NCBI RefSeq assembly: GCF_001580365.1
Contig: NZ_CP014480.1
Span: forward strand, 248,001 to 312,000
DNA length: 64,000 bases
Direction of reading: 5' to 3'
From: Kocuria turfanensis
GTDB lineage: Bacteria; Actinomycetota; Actinomycetes; Actinomycetales; Micrococcaceae
Position 1 is the stretch's first letter. The number at the start of each line of letters is the position of its first letter. The notes beneath the pieces are model-generated. The model did no database searches and was not told where the DNA came from. It worked only from the letters and a program-made list of their open reading frames with translations. The position numbers were made by a program, and so were the translations under genes. Of the stretch, positions 44,888 to 53,318 are shown piece after piece.

Positions 44888-46851
44888 CCCGTTCCTCCTG
44901 TTCCTCCGTCGGTTCGTCCGTCGGTTCGTCCGTCGGTTCGTCCGTCGGTTCGTCCGTCGGTTCGTCCGTCAGGTCCTCCGCCGGATCCTCCGGCGCTCCG
45001 CCCGGTGGCGCGGACTCCGCTGCTCCCTGCCCCGGCCCCCCGGGCCCCAAGGTCCGGGGGGCCGTCCTCCCGTGGCCCGGCCGGGGCCCGGCCGGCACCG
45101 TGGTCCCCGGGCCGGTGGCCGGGGACCACGGTGCCGGGGACCACGGTGCCGGGCAGCCGCGCGCAGAAGACGGCTCCGGGACCGCCCGGCCGGCCGGAAT
45201 CGGTCACCCACACGTCCCCGCCCCGGCGGCGCGCCAGTTCCCGGCTGAGCGCCAGGCCGAAGCCCTGCCCGTGGGCCTCCGGCAGCCCGGGCGCCGCGAC
45301 GGCGCCGTCCGGAGCGGCACCCGCGGCCGTGGACCAGCCCTGGGCGAAGACCGGCTCGGGGTCGGCCACCGGCAGGCCGTCGCCGGAGTCGGCGACCACG
45401 AGGTGCAGGGTGCCGGTGCCGCCGGCCCACTCGTCCAGCAGCTCCACCTCGACCCACCGGTCCTCCGCGGCACCCTGGACCGCGGCGCGCACGGCGTTGT
45501 CCACGAGGTTGCCGATCACGGTGGTGACGTCCTGGGGGTCGGTGATCTGCCCGCGCACGAGGGTGTCCTCGCCGATGCGCAGGACCACACCCCGCTCGGC
45601 GGCCTCGACGCTCTTGGCGCCGAGGAAGGCCTGCAGGTACGGGTCCCGCAGCAGCTCGGCCTGCTCGGCGGGATAGGTCAGGGGCCCGGTCTCCGTCACC
45701 TCGGCGACGTAGCGACGGGCCTCGTCCGTGTCTCCGAGGGCCAGCAGGCCGGAGATGGTGTGCAGGCGGTTGGCGAACTCGTGGCGCTGGGCGCGCAGGG
45801 CCGTGCTCAGGGCGCCCACGGCGTCCAGCTGCCGGGTCAGGGACTGCAGCTCGGTGCGGTCCCGCACGAGCACCACCCAGCCCAGGCCGGGCAGCCCCGG
45901 CCCGGCGGGCCGCACGGCGCGGGCCGAGAGGATCAGCACGTGCGGGCCCACCACCTGCTCCACCGCCGGGGAGGCGGGGGTGGCCGCGGCGAGCAGGGCG
46001 GGGAAGGACTCCGGCAGGCCCGCCTCGGCCAGGGGCGTGCCCACGAGCCGGGCCGGGTCGTCGAGGCCGAGCAGCCGCCCCGCCTCCTGGTTCACCACGG
46101 TGATGCGGTGCCCGGGGGAGACGCCGATGACGCCCTCGTCCACCCCGCGCAGCACGGCCTCCTGGTCCTGGACGAGCTCGGTGATCTCCTCGGGCTCCAG
46201 GCCCAGGGTGAGCCGCTTGAGCCGGCGGGCGATCGCGGTGGAGGCCGCGGCGCCCAGCGCCAGCGCCCCGACGGCGGTGGCGGCCACCGGCGCGATGTCC
46301 TGCTCCAGGGTGGCGAGCACGTCCTCGCGGGAAATGCCCACGCTGACGGCGCCGACCACGGCGGTGTCCGTGCCGGGGGCGTAGACGGGGACCTTCGCCC
46401 GGGCGGAGTGGCCGAGGGTGCCGCGCTCCTGGCTGGTGACCTCCCGGCCGGCCAGCGCCTCGGTGGGGTCCGTGCTGACGGGCCGGCCCAGCTGCGCCGG
46501 GTTGGGGTGGGAGAGCCGCAGCCCGTCGTCGTCGGTGATCACCACGAACAGCGATTCGGTGCGGCGGCGGACGTCCTCGGCGGAGGCCTGCAGGGCCCCG
46601 GCGGCCAGCACGTCGGGATCGAGGTCCTCCGGGCCGGCGTCGACCAGCCCGGCGACGGTCGAGCGGACGTCGTCCTCGGCGGCCACCGACCGGGCGATCG
46701 ACAGGGCCTGGTGCTCGGCGTCGCGGCCCAGCCGCTCGTAGGTCAGCCAGCCGTAGACCCCGCCGCACAGGAGCACGACGGCCGCGACCACCGCCAGGTG
46801 GAGCAGCAGCATCCGGGCCAGGAACCCGGGCCGCGGTCGGCGTGTCGTCAC
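44884..46851 (-). CDS. Sensor histidine kinase, CitA/DcuS type, with repeat tail
   Basis: A 655-residue membrane sensor. TM1 lies at about 16-36, a Cache-like extracytoplasmic domain follows to about 175, TM2 at about 195-215, then a PAS domain (GVIGVSPGHRITVVNQEAG) and the kinase core. The phospho-acceptor box is RAQRHEFANRLHTISGLL, and the ATPase motifs IGNLVDNA and FGLALSRELARR are seen. The C-terminal 80 residues are disordered and end in five DGRT repeats. GTG at 46851 has GGAGGAGGG upstream. The likely signal is an external carboxylate. Confidence 0.88.
   Translation of the reverse strand: MTTRRPRPGFLARMLLLHLAVVAAVVLLCGGVYGWLTYERLGRDAEHQALSIARSVAAEDDVRSTVAGLVDAGPEDLDPDVLAAGALQASAEDVRRRTESLFVVITDDDGLRLSHPNPAQLGRPVSTDPTEALAGREVTSQERGTLGHSARAKVPVYAPGTDTAVVGAVSVGISREDVLATLEQDIAPVAATAVGALALGAAASTAIARRLKRLTLGLEPEEITELVQDQEAVLRGVDEGVIGVSPGHRITVVNQEAGRLLGLDDPARLVGTPLAEAGLPESFPALLAAATPASPAVEQVVGPHVLILSARAVRPAGPGLPGLGWVVLVRDRTELQSLTRQLDAVGALSTALRAQRHEFANRLHTISGLLALGDTDEARRYVAEVTETGPLTYPAEQAELLRDPYLQAFLGAKSVEAAERGVVLRIGEDTLVRGQITDPQDVTTVIGNLVDNAVRAAVQGAAEDRWVEVELLDEWAGGTGTLHLVVADSGDGLPVADPEPVFAQGWSTAAGAAPDGAVAAPGLPEAHGQGFGLALSRELARRRGGDVWVTDSGRPGGPGAVFCARLPGTVVPGTVVPGHRPGDHGAGRAPAGPREDGPPDLGARGAGAGSSGVRATGRSAGGSGGGPDGRTDGRTDGRTDGRTDGRTDGGTGGTG
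44911..44970 (-). repeat. Five perfect copies of a 12-bp tandem repeat inside the kinase gene
   Basis: The unit ggttcgtccgtc (plus strand) repeats five times exactly at 44911-44970, encoding D-G-R-T repeats at the kinase C-terminus. The unit length keeps the frame whatever the copy number. Confidence 0.85.
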
Positions 46852-46949
46852 GGTCCCTCCTCCGGCCGGGCGGTCGTGCGGGAGGCGGTCCGCAACGGGC
46901 CGCCGGGGGCGGGTGACCCGGGGGAGGGCCGGCCGGCCCGTCCCCGGGC

Positions 46950-47885
46950 TCACAGGTCGGCGAAGAAGCGGACCGCGTCCAGGTTGGGCAGGTTGATCTG
47001 GGCGTCGGCGACGGCGCGGAGGGCGGGCTTGGCGTTGTACGCCACGCCGAGGCCGGCGGCGGTGACCATGTCGATGTCGTTGGCGCCGTCACCCACGGCG
47101 ATCACGTCCTCGAGGGCGACGTCCAGCTCAGCGGCCCAGGTGCGCAGGAAGCGCTCCTTGGCCGTGCAGTCGACCACGTCGCCGACGATCCGGCCGGTCA
47201 GCCGGCCGTCGGCGACCTCCAGCAGGTTGGCGGCGTGCCGGGTGAGCTGCAGCCGCTCGGCGAGCGGGGTGAGCACGCCCAGGAACCCCCCGGACACCGC
47301 CGCCACGGCGTGGCCCTCCCGCAGGAACGCCTTGATCAGCACGTGCGCGCCGGGGGACAGGCGCACGGCGGCGGTCACCTCGTCGACGGCGGTCGCGGGC
47401 AGCCCGGCGAGGGTCTCCACCCGGGCGAGCAGCGACTGGGCGAAGTCCACCTCCCCGCGCATGGCCGCCTCGGTCACGGCCGTGACCTCGGCCTCGGCCT
47501 CCGGGCCGGCGTGGGCGGCGAGCATCTCGACGACCTCCTGCTGGATGAGCGTGGAGTCCACGTCCATGACCAGCAGCTTCTTGCGCCCCGGGTCGAGCAG
47601 CGTGGCGGGCACGACGTTGACGTCCACGCCGGGCAGCAGCTGGGAGAGCGGGTCCGGGCGCAGCGCGGCGAGCAGGGCGGACGCCTCGCTGCCGTGCACG
47701 CGGGCGGTGAAGGCGTTGTAGCCGGGCACCTCCGCGTCCGGGCCCGCGGAGCCGGGGCCGGTCACCCGCACGGTGGAGAACCGCTCGATCTCGGCACCGG
47801 TGTCCCGCACGAGGGTGAGGATGCGCTCGCGGGCCTCCGGGTCCGGATTCTGGGCGAACGCGATCACGGCGAGGTCGGTGGTCAT
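46950..47885 (-). CDS. serB: Phosphoserine phosphatase SerB
   Basis: HAD-family enzyme for the last step of serine synthesis, 311 residues. The N-terminal 100 residues form an ACT-like domain as in actinobacterial SerB. Catalytic motif I is VMDVDSTLIQQEVVE, motif II ser in AVSGGF, and motif III/IV in GDGANDIDM. The ATG at 47885 lies six bases after TACACT and is probably leaderless. It stands upstream of the sensor kinase on the same strand but is functionally unrelated to it. Confidence 0.93.
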   Translation of the reverse strand: MTTDLAVIAFAQNPDPEARERILTLVRDTGAEIERFSTVRVTGPGSAGPDAEVPGYNAFTARVHGSEASALLAALRPDPLSQLLPGVDVNVVPATLLDPGRKKLLVMDVDSTLIQQEVVEMLAAHAGPEAEAEVTAVTEAAMRGEVDFAQSLLARVETLAGLPATAVDEVTAAVRLSPGAHVLIKAFLREGHAVAAVSGGFLGVLTPLAERLQLTRHAANLLEVADGRLTGRIVGDVVDCTAKERFLRTWAAELDVALEDVIAVGDGANDIDMVTAAGLGVAYNAKPALRAVADAQINLPNLDAVRFFADL

Positions 47886-47891
47886 GCCGTC

Positions 47892-47897
47892 AGTGTA
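47892..47897 (-). promoter_or_regulatory. Leaderless-type -10 box TACACT
   Basis: TACACT on the minus strand ends six bases before the serB ATG. Confidence 0.5.
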
Positions 47898-47950
47898 TCC
47901 GGGCGCCCGGCCGTCCCCTGCCGCAGCGGGTGCTCACCCGGGCCGGTCGG

Positions 47951-48649
47951 TCACTCGGGCCGGAGCACCGCGACGTCGGAGACGAGCCGGATGTGCTCGA
48001 GCATCGCCCGCGCGGCCGCCGCGGGATCCTGCGCGCGGATGGCCCGGGCAATGGTCCGGTGCGACTCGAGGGACCGCTCGGGCCGGCCCTCCTGGCTCAG
48101 CGACTCGATGCGGGTCTCCCGCACCAGGTCGGAGATGAAGGTCATGAGGCGGGCCAGCACGGCGGAGTGGGCGGCCGCGGTGACGGCGGCGTGGAACAGC
48201 TCGTCCCCGTGCAGGCCGCGTCCGCCCCGGGCGATGTCCCGGTCCATGACCTCCAGGGCGTCCTCGACGGCCGCCAGGTCCTCGGGGGTGCGCCGCAGCG
48301 CCGCCAGCTCCGCGATCTTGGTCTCCACGGCGCTGCGGGCGTCCACGATGTCGGGCAGCCGGTCGGTGTGCTCGCGCAGCCCGCGCAGCACCGCCGCGCT
48401 GCTGGGCCGGTAGCGCAGCACCGCTCCGTTGCCGTGCTGGACGTCGATCACCCCCAGCACCTCGAGGGCCACGAGGGCCTGCGCCACGGTGGCGCGCGAG
48501 ACCCCCAGCCGCTCGGCGAGATCCCGCTCGGGCGGCAGCCGGTCGCCGGGCCGGAGCCGTTGCTCGATGACGTGGTCCAGCAGCCGCTCGACCACCTGCT
48601 CGTACAGCCGCGGCCGCTCCACGCGGTCCAGTCCCCGGGCCCCTGCCAT
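47951..48649 (-). CDS. FadR/GntR family transcriptional regulator
   Basis: A 232-residue regulator. Residues about 10-75 form the winged helix (LYEQVVERLLDHV, LPPERDLAERLGVSRATVAQAL), and residues 100-225 the all-helical FCD ligand domain with LHGDELFHAAVTAAAH carrying the metal-binding Asp and His. ATG at 48649 follows GGAGG; a longer frame to 48733 has no ribosome site. It is divergent from the MatC-like carrier across 203 bases with two dyads, so it likely controls that operon in response to its substrate or CoA derivative. Confidence 0.88.
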   Translation of the reverse strand: MAGARGLDRVERPRLYEQVVERLLDHVIEQRLRPGDRLPPERDLAERLGVSRATVAQALVALEVLGVIDVQHGNGAVLRYRPSSAAVLRGLREHTDRLPDIVDARSAVETKIAELAALRRTPEDLAAVEDALEVMDRDIARGGRGLHGDELFHAAVTAAAHSAVLARLMTFISDLVRETRIESLSQEGRPERSLESHRTIARAIRAQDPAAAARAMLEHIRLVSDVAVLRPE

Positions 48650-48746
48650 CGCCGGCCTCCCCCGTGCTCGCGCCGGGCGGAGCGCCCGGGTCGTCGTCGT
48701 GCGGCGCCGCGGCCCCGCATCGTTGCCCCTCATGCTACCCGCCCTG

Positions 48747-48782
48747 TTGACAAGGGGACAGGTGTCCTATTGGCTAGTCCAA
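48747..48782. promoter_or_regulatory. Divergent promoter/operator region of the carboxylate operon
   Basis: On the plus strand TTGACA (48747-48752) is a consensus -35 box. Two dyads follow: GGACA-GG-TGTCC (48756-48767) and TTGG-N5-CCAA (48770-48782), the second at the expected -10 position. FadR-type regulators bind short dyads of this kind. Confidence 0.5.
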
Positions 48783-48852
48783 AACCTGTGGCCCTGATCA
48801 CACGCGGCCACGGACCGACACGGGCATGTGCCCACCGTCAGAAAGCAGACCC

Positions 48853-50241
48853 ATGGGCCCTGAAGTGCTCTCCATCATCATCCTCGCCGCGATGTTCGTC
48901 GTGGCGACCGTCCTGCCCGTCAACATGGGCGCGCTGGCCTTCGTGGGCGCCTTCGTCCTCGGCGTCTTCGTGCTGGGCATGGACACCGACCAGATCCTCG
49001 AGGCGTTCCCCGGCGGTCTGTTCCTGACCATCGTGGGCGTCACCTACCTCTTCGCGATCGCGCAGAAGAACGGCACCGTGGACCTGCTGGTCCAGGGCGC
49101 CGTGAAGCTCGTGGGCAGCCGGGTGGCGCTGATCCCGTGGATCATGTTCTTCATCACGGCCGTGATCACCGCCGTGGGCGCCCTCTCCCCGGCGGCCGTG
49201 GCGATCATCGCCCCGATCGCGCTGAGCTTCGCCGCCAAGTACAGGATCAATCCGCTGATGATGGGCATGATGGTCATCCACGGCGCCCAGGGCGGCGGGT
49301 TCTCGCCCATCGCCGTGTACGGCGTGACCGTCAACGGCATCGTGGCCCAGGCCGGCCTGGACGTCAGCCCCACCGCGGTGTTCCTCTCCAGCCTGGTCTT
49401 CAACCTGCTCATCGCCGTCGTTCTGTTCCTCGCCCTCGGCGGCCGGGGACTCGTCTCCGCCCGCGCCGAGGACTTCGTGGAGCGCGCCGCCGAGGCCCGC
49501 CTGTCCCGCAGCAAGGTCGCCGCCGGCCACGTCGGGGACAAGGATGTGGCGTTCAAGGGCTTCGGCTCCGGCATGTACGGTCCCCGCGACCCGGCCGGCT
49601 CCTCCGAGCCGCCGGCGGCCACGGGCGGCGAGGGCCGGGAGAGCCTGGTGCCGCAGGTCGCCACCATCATCGGCCTGGTCGTCCTGGCCGTCGTCGCCCT
49701 GGGCTTCGGCGTGGACGTCGGCTTCGTGGCCATCACCGTGGCCGTCGTCCTGGCACTGGTCTCCCCGAAGGCGCAGAAGGGCGCGGTCAACAAGATCGAC
49801 TGGTCCACCGTGCTGCTGCTCGGCGGCATGCTCACCTTCGTCGGGGTGCTGCAGGAGGCCGGCACCATCGAGTACGTCTCCAACGGGGTGGCCGGGCTGG
49901 GGATGCCGCTGCTGGCCGCGCTGCTGATCTGCTACATCGGCGCCGTCGTCTCCGCCTTCGCGTCCTCGACCGCCATCCTGGCCGCGCTCATCCCCCTGGC
50001 CGTGCCCTTCCTGCTGGCCGGGGACGTCGGGGCCACCGGGCTGATCTGCGCCCTGGCGGTCTCCTCGACCATCGTGGACGTCTCGCCCTTCTCCACCAAC
50101 GGCGCCCTGGTGCTCGCCAACGCCCCCGCCGGCGTGGACCGCGACGCCTTCTACAAGAAGATCCTCGTCTACGCCACGGGCGTCGTCGTCATCGGCCCCC
50201 TGCTCGTCTGGGGCGTGATGGTCGCCCCCGGCTGGCTGTAG
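48853..50241 (+). CDS. Carboxylate carrier, MatC/SLC13-like
   Basis: A 462-residue permease with about 11 helices. Strong motifs GALSPAAVAIIAPIALSFA and HGAQGGGFSPIAVYG, and the matching inverted half with SAFASSTAILAALIPLAVPF and TIVDVSPFSTNGALV, indicate a di- or tricarboxylate carrier of the MatC/SLC13 superfamily. A charged cytoplasmic loop (about 200-260) separates the halves. ATG at 48853 is used. It is first of three plus-strand genes under the GntR regulator. Malonate or another dicarboxylate is the best guess for substrate. Confidence 0.82.
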   Translation: MGPEVLSIIILAAMFVVATVLPVNMGALAFVGAFVLGVFVLGMDTDQILEAFPGGLFLTIVGVTYLFAIAQKNGTVDLLVQGAVKLVGSRVALIPWIMFFITAVITAVGALSPAAVAIIAPIALSFAAKYRINPLMMGMMVIHGAQGGGFSPIAVYGVTVNGIVAQAGLDVSPTAVFLSSLVFNLLIAVVLFLALGGRGLVSARAEDFVERAAEARLSRSKVAAGHVGDKDVAFKGFGSGMYGPRDPAGSSEPPAATGGEGRESLVPQVATIIGLVVLAVVALGFGVDVGFVAITVAVVLALVSPKAQKGAVNKIDWSTVLLLGGMLTFVGVLQEAGTIEYVSNGVAGLGMPLLAALLICYIGAVVSAFASSTAILAALIPLAVPFLLAGDVGATGLICALAVSSTIVDVSPFSTNGALVLANAPAGVDRDAFYKKILVYATGVVVIGPLLVWGVMVAPGWL

Positions 50242-50313
50242 CCCGCGCCCGCCCCGCCCGACCCCCGCCCGATCCCCGCTCGCCCGACCCGAGCCGACCC
50301 GGAGGAACACCCG

Positions 50314-51549
50314 ATGCCCGACACCACGACCGACACCGCCGAGGGCCCGCTGACCGGAACCCTCGTCGTCGACCTCTCCCGCGCCCTCGCCGGCCCGCAC
50401 GCGGCCATGATGCTCGGCGACCTCGGCGCCCGCGTGATCAAGATCGAGAACCCCGGCACGGGCGACGACACCCGCGGCTGGGGCCCGCCCTTCGTGGGCC
50501 CCGCCGAGAACCCGCAGGCCACCTACTTCCTGTCCTGCAACCGCAACAAGGAGTCGGTCGCCCTGGACCTCAAGTCCGACGACGGCGTGCAGGTGCTCCG
50601 GGCGCTCGTGGAGCGCGCGGACGTCCTGGTGGAGAACTTCCGGCCCGGGGTGCTGGACCGGCTCGGCTTCTCCGTCGAGGAGCTGCACCGGCTCAACCCC
50701 CGCCTGGTCGTCCTGTCCATCACCGGGTTCGGCCACGACGGCCCCGAGTCCCGGCGCAGCGGCTACGACCAGATCGTGCAGGGAGAGGCCGGGCTGATGT
50801 CGCTGACCGGGTCCGGGCCCGAGGACCCGCAGCGGGTGGGCGTGCCGATCGCCGACCTGCTGGCGGGGATGAACGGCGCCTGCGGGGCGCTGGCCGCCCT
50901 CTACGAGCGCGAGCGCACCGGGGAGGGCAAGGTGGTCCGGACCTCCCTGCTGTCCTCCGTGGTGGGGGTGCACGCCTTCCAGGGCACCCGGACCACCGTC
51001 GCCCACGAGGTGCCGGCCGCCCAGGGCAACCACCACCCCTCCATCGCGCCCTACGGCCTGTTCTCCTGCCGCGGCGGGAAGGTGCAGATCAGCGTGGGCA
51101 GCGAGAAGCTGTGGCGCACCTTCGCGCAGGCCTTCGGGATCGACCCCGAGCGGGCGGGGTTCGCGACCAACGCCGACCGCGTCCGCAACCGCCGGGCCGT
51201 GATCGACGCGGTCGAGGAGGTCTTCGCCGCGCACGGTCCCGAGGAGCTGCTGGAGCAGCTGGCCGAGCTCGGCATCCCCGCCGGGAAGGTGCGCACCCTG
51301 GACGAGGTCTACGCCTGGGAGCAGGTCCGGTCGCAGGGCCTGGTCGTCGGCGTCGACCACGAGGTCCTCGGGCCCGTCGAGCTGCCCGGCCCCGCGGTGC
51401 GGTTCTTCGCCCCCGGCGACGCGGACGAGACCACCCGGCGGACCCACGCGGCCCCGCCGGTCCTCGACCAGCACGGCGCGTCCGTGCGCGCCTGGCTCGA
51501 GGCCACCGGACCCGGCGCGACCGCCCGGCGGAAGGAGCCCCTGCGATGA
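50314..51549 (+). CDS. Family III CoA-transferase (CaiB/BaiF)
   Basis: A 411-residue CoA-transferase. The N-terminal VVDLSRALAGPHAAMMLGDLGA and GARVIKIENPGTGDDTR blocks are classic, and the catalytic Asp is D181 in VGVPIADLLAG. VENFRPGVLDRLG and LSITGFGHDGP are also diagnostic. It probably moves CoA between a donor thioester and the carboxylate imported by the adjacent MatC-like carrier. Formyl-, oxalyl-, succinyl- and other family members cannot be told apart from sequence alone. It overlaps the next gene (ATGA). Confidence 0.9.
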   Translation: MPDTTTDTAEGPLTGTLVVDLSRALAGPHAAMMLGDLGARVIKIENPGTGDDTRGWGPPFVGPAENPQATYFLSCNRNKESVALDLKSDDGVQVLRALVERADVLVENFRPGVLDRLGFSVEELHRLNPRLVVLSITGFGHDGPESRRSGYDQIVQGEAGLMSLTGSGPEDPQRVGVPIADLLAGMNGACGALAALYERERTGEGKVVRTSLLSSVVGVHAFQGTRTTVAHEVPAAQGNHHPSIAPYGLFSCRGGKVQISVGSEKLWRTFAQAFGIDPERAGFATNADRVRNRRAVIDAVEEVFAAHGPEELLEQLAELGIPAGKVRTLDEVYAWEQVRSQGLVVGVDHEVLGPVELPGPAVRFFAPGDADETTRRTHAAPPVLDQHGASVRAWLEATGPGATARRKEPLR

Positions 51550-52463
51550 CCGCCCAGCCCGTGCCCGAGGTCCCGGCCGGCACCGTGCACGTGCGGCGTG
51601 ACGGTCCCGTGGCGTGGCTGGTCCTGGACCGCACCGACCGGCGCAACGCCCTGTCCCCGGCCATGTGGGCCGCCCTGCCCGGCCTGCTCCGGGAGCTCGA
51701 CGCCGACCCGGGCGTCCGCGTGATCGGGATCCGCGGCGCCGGCGGCGTCTTCTCCGCCGGGGCGGACATCGCCGAGGTCTTCGAGTGCCTGGGCGAGCCC
51801 GGCACCGGACTGCCCCGCGGCGGGCTGCTCACCGAGGCGGAGACCGCCCTGGCGGCGGTGCACAAGCCCACCGTCGCCGCGCTGGAGGGCTACTGCATGG
51901 GCGGGGCCTGGATGCTGGCCGGGGCCTGTGACCTGCGCATCGGCTCGGCCTCGTTGCGGATCGGGCTCACCCCGGCCCGCATCGGCATCGTCTTCCCCGC
52001 CTCCGGCGTCGAGGCGCTGGTCCGGCTGGTGGGCCCCGGCACGGCCTCCTACCTGCTGCTCACCGGCGACACGGTGACCGCCGCCGACGCCCAGCGGTGG
52101 GGCATGCTCACGCGCGTGGTCGCGGACGAGGACTTCGACCCGGCCCTCGCGGAGGTCGTCACGGGCCTCGCGCAGCGCTCCCAGCTGAGCATGCAGGCCC
52201 ACAAGCACCTCGTCCGGCTCACCGCCGACGCCGTGCCGGGCACCCTCGGCGCGGACGAGACCTCGGAGGCCCTCTTCCGGCAGGTCCTCGACGGGCCCGA
52301 CGCCCGCATCGGGCAGCAGGCCTTCCTGGCCAGGAGGCCACCGCGTTTCGCCTGGTCGGGGGAGCAGTTCTGGGCCGCCCGCAGCGGCGCGGCCCGCTCG
52401 GGGAAGGAGCACCGCGGCTCGGTCGTCCGGGGGCGGTGGCCGCGCCGTGCCGCCCGCTCCTGA
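51546..52463 (+). CDS. Crotonase-fold protein lacking both hydratase glutamates
   Basis: Enoyl-CoA hydratase/isomerase superfamily member of 305 residues. The oxyanion-hole and CoA-binding segments are present (VFSAGADIAEV and CMGGAWMLAGACDLRIG). By alignment with rat hydratase, Glu144 is replaced by Met123 and Glu164 by Ala144, so simple hydration is unlikely; a decarboxylase, hydrolase or isomerase role is possible. The C-terminal 45 residues are basic and low-complexity. It is coupled to the CoA-transferase, so it probably acts on that enzyme's thioester product. Confidence 0.85.
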   Translation: MTAQPVPEVPAGTVHVRRDGPVAWLVLDRTDRRNALSPAMWAALPGLLRELDADPGVRVIGIRGAGGVFSAGADIAEVFECLGEPGTGLPRGGLLTEAETALAAVHKPTVAALEGYCMGGAWMLAGACDLRIGSASLRIGLTPARIGIVFPASGVEALVRLVGPGTASYLLLTGDTVTAADAQRWGMLTRVVADEDFDPALAEVVTGLAQRSQLSMQAHKHLVRLTADAVPGTLGADETSEALFRQVLDGPDARIGQQAFLARRPPRFAWSGEQFWAARSGAARSGKEHRGSVVRGRWPRRAARS

Positions 52464-52510
52464 CAGCGCCCCCGCCGGGCCGGTGCGCCGGGGCGGCGCA
52501 CCGCGTGTCC

Positions 52511-52516
52511 TAGAGT
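52511..52516 (+). promoter_or_regulatory. Leaderless-type -10 box TAGAGT
   Basis: TAGAGT ends seven bases before the ATG at 52524. Confidence 0.5.
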
Positions 52517-52523
52517 GGCCGGT

Positions 52524-53309
52524 ATGAGTGCTGTGGTGGAGATGGTGGACGTCAGCGTCGTCCGCGGGCAGAAGACCCTGCTGGATTCCGTGGACTGGGT
52601 CGTCAACGAGGGCGAGCGGTGGGTCATCCTGGGCCCCAACGGCGCCGGCAAGACGACGTTGCTGTCCATCGCCGCGGCCCGGCTGCACCCCACCCGCGGC
52701 ATGGTCGACATCCTCGACGAGATCCTCGGCGCGGTCGACGTCTTCGAGCTGCGGCCGCGGATCGGCCTGAGCTCCACGGTCCTCGCCGGCCAGATCCCGG
52801 AGGGCGAGACCGTGCTCAACTGCGTGGTCACCGCCGCCTACGGCGTGACCGGGCGGTGGATCGAGAGCTACGACGACGCCGACGAGGCCCAGGCGCGGGA
52901 GCTCATGGCCGCGTGGGGGCTCGAGCCGCTGGCCGAGCGCCGCTTCGGCACGCTCTCCGAGGGCGAGCGCAAGCGCGTGCTCATCGCCCGCGCCCTGATG
53001 ACCGACCCGGAGCTGCTGCTGCTCGACGAGCCGGCGGCGGGCCTGGACGTCGGCGGGCGCGAGGACCTCGTGGCCCGGCTCGACGAGCTCGCCCGGGACG
53101 CGGCGTCCCCTGCCGTCGTCATGGTCACCCACCACCTCGAGGAGGTGCCCGACGCCTTCACCCACGCGCTGCTGCTGCGCGAGGGCCGGGTGGTCGCCGC
53201 GGGCCCGGTCCGGACGGTGATGACGCAGAAGAACCTCTCCGAGACCTTCGGCCTCCCCCTGAAGCTGGTGAAGGTGGGCGACCGCTACGCCGCCTTCGGC
53301 CGTTCCTGA
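52524..53309 (+). CDS. Orphan ABC transporter ATP-binding protein
   Basis: A 261-residue ABC ATPase with Walker A GPNGAGKTT, signature LSEGERKRVLIA and Walker B LLLLDEPAAGLD. The signature has SEG in place of the usual SGG, a variant seen in ModF/YlmA-like proteins. No permease or binding protein is adjacent (the next gene is a TSUP permease, which needs no ATPase). It may serve a distant permease or act in another role. ATG at 52524 is taken because it is seven bases after the -10 box. Confidence 0.85.
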   Translation: MSAVVEMVDVSVVRGQKTLLDSVDWVVNEGERWVILGPNGAGKTTLLSIAAARLHPTRGMVDILDEILGAVDVFELRPRIGLSSTVLAGQIPEGETVLNCVVTAAYGVTGRWIESYDDADEAQARELMAAWGLEPLAERRFGTLSEGERKRVLIARALMTDPELLLLDEPAAGLDVGGREDLVARLDELARDAASPAVVMVTHHLEEVPDAFTHALLLREGRVVAAGPVRTVMTQKNLSETFGLPLKLVKVGDRYAAFGRS

Positions 53310-53318
53310 CCGCCCGTC

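Noticed and set aside
44884..52463. The CitA-type two-component system as the direct regulator of the MatC-like operon
   Set aside because: serB and a dedicated divergent GntR regulator lie between them; the link is only by similar substrate class.
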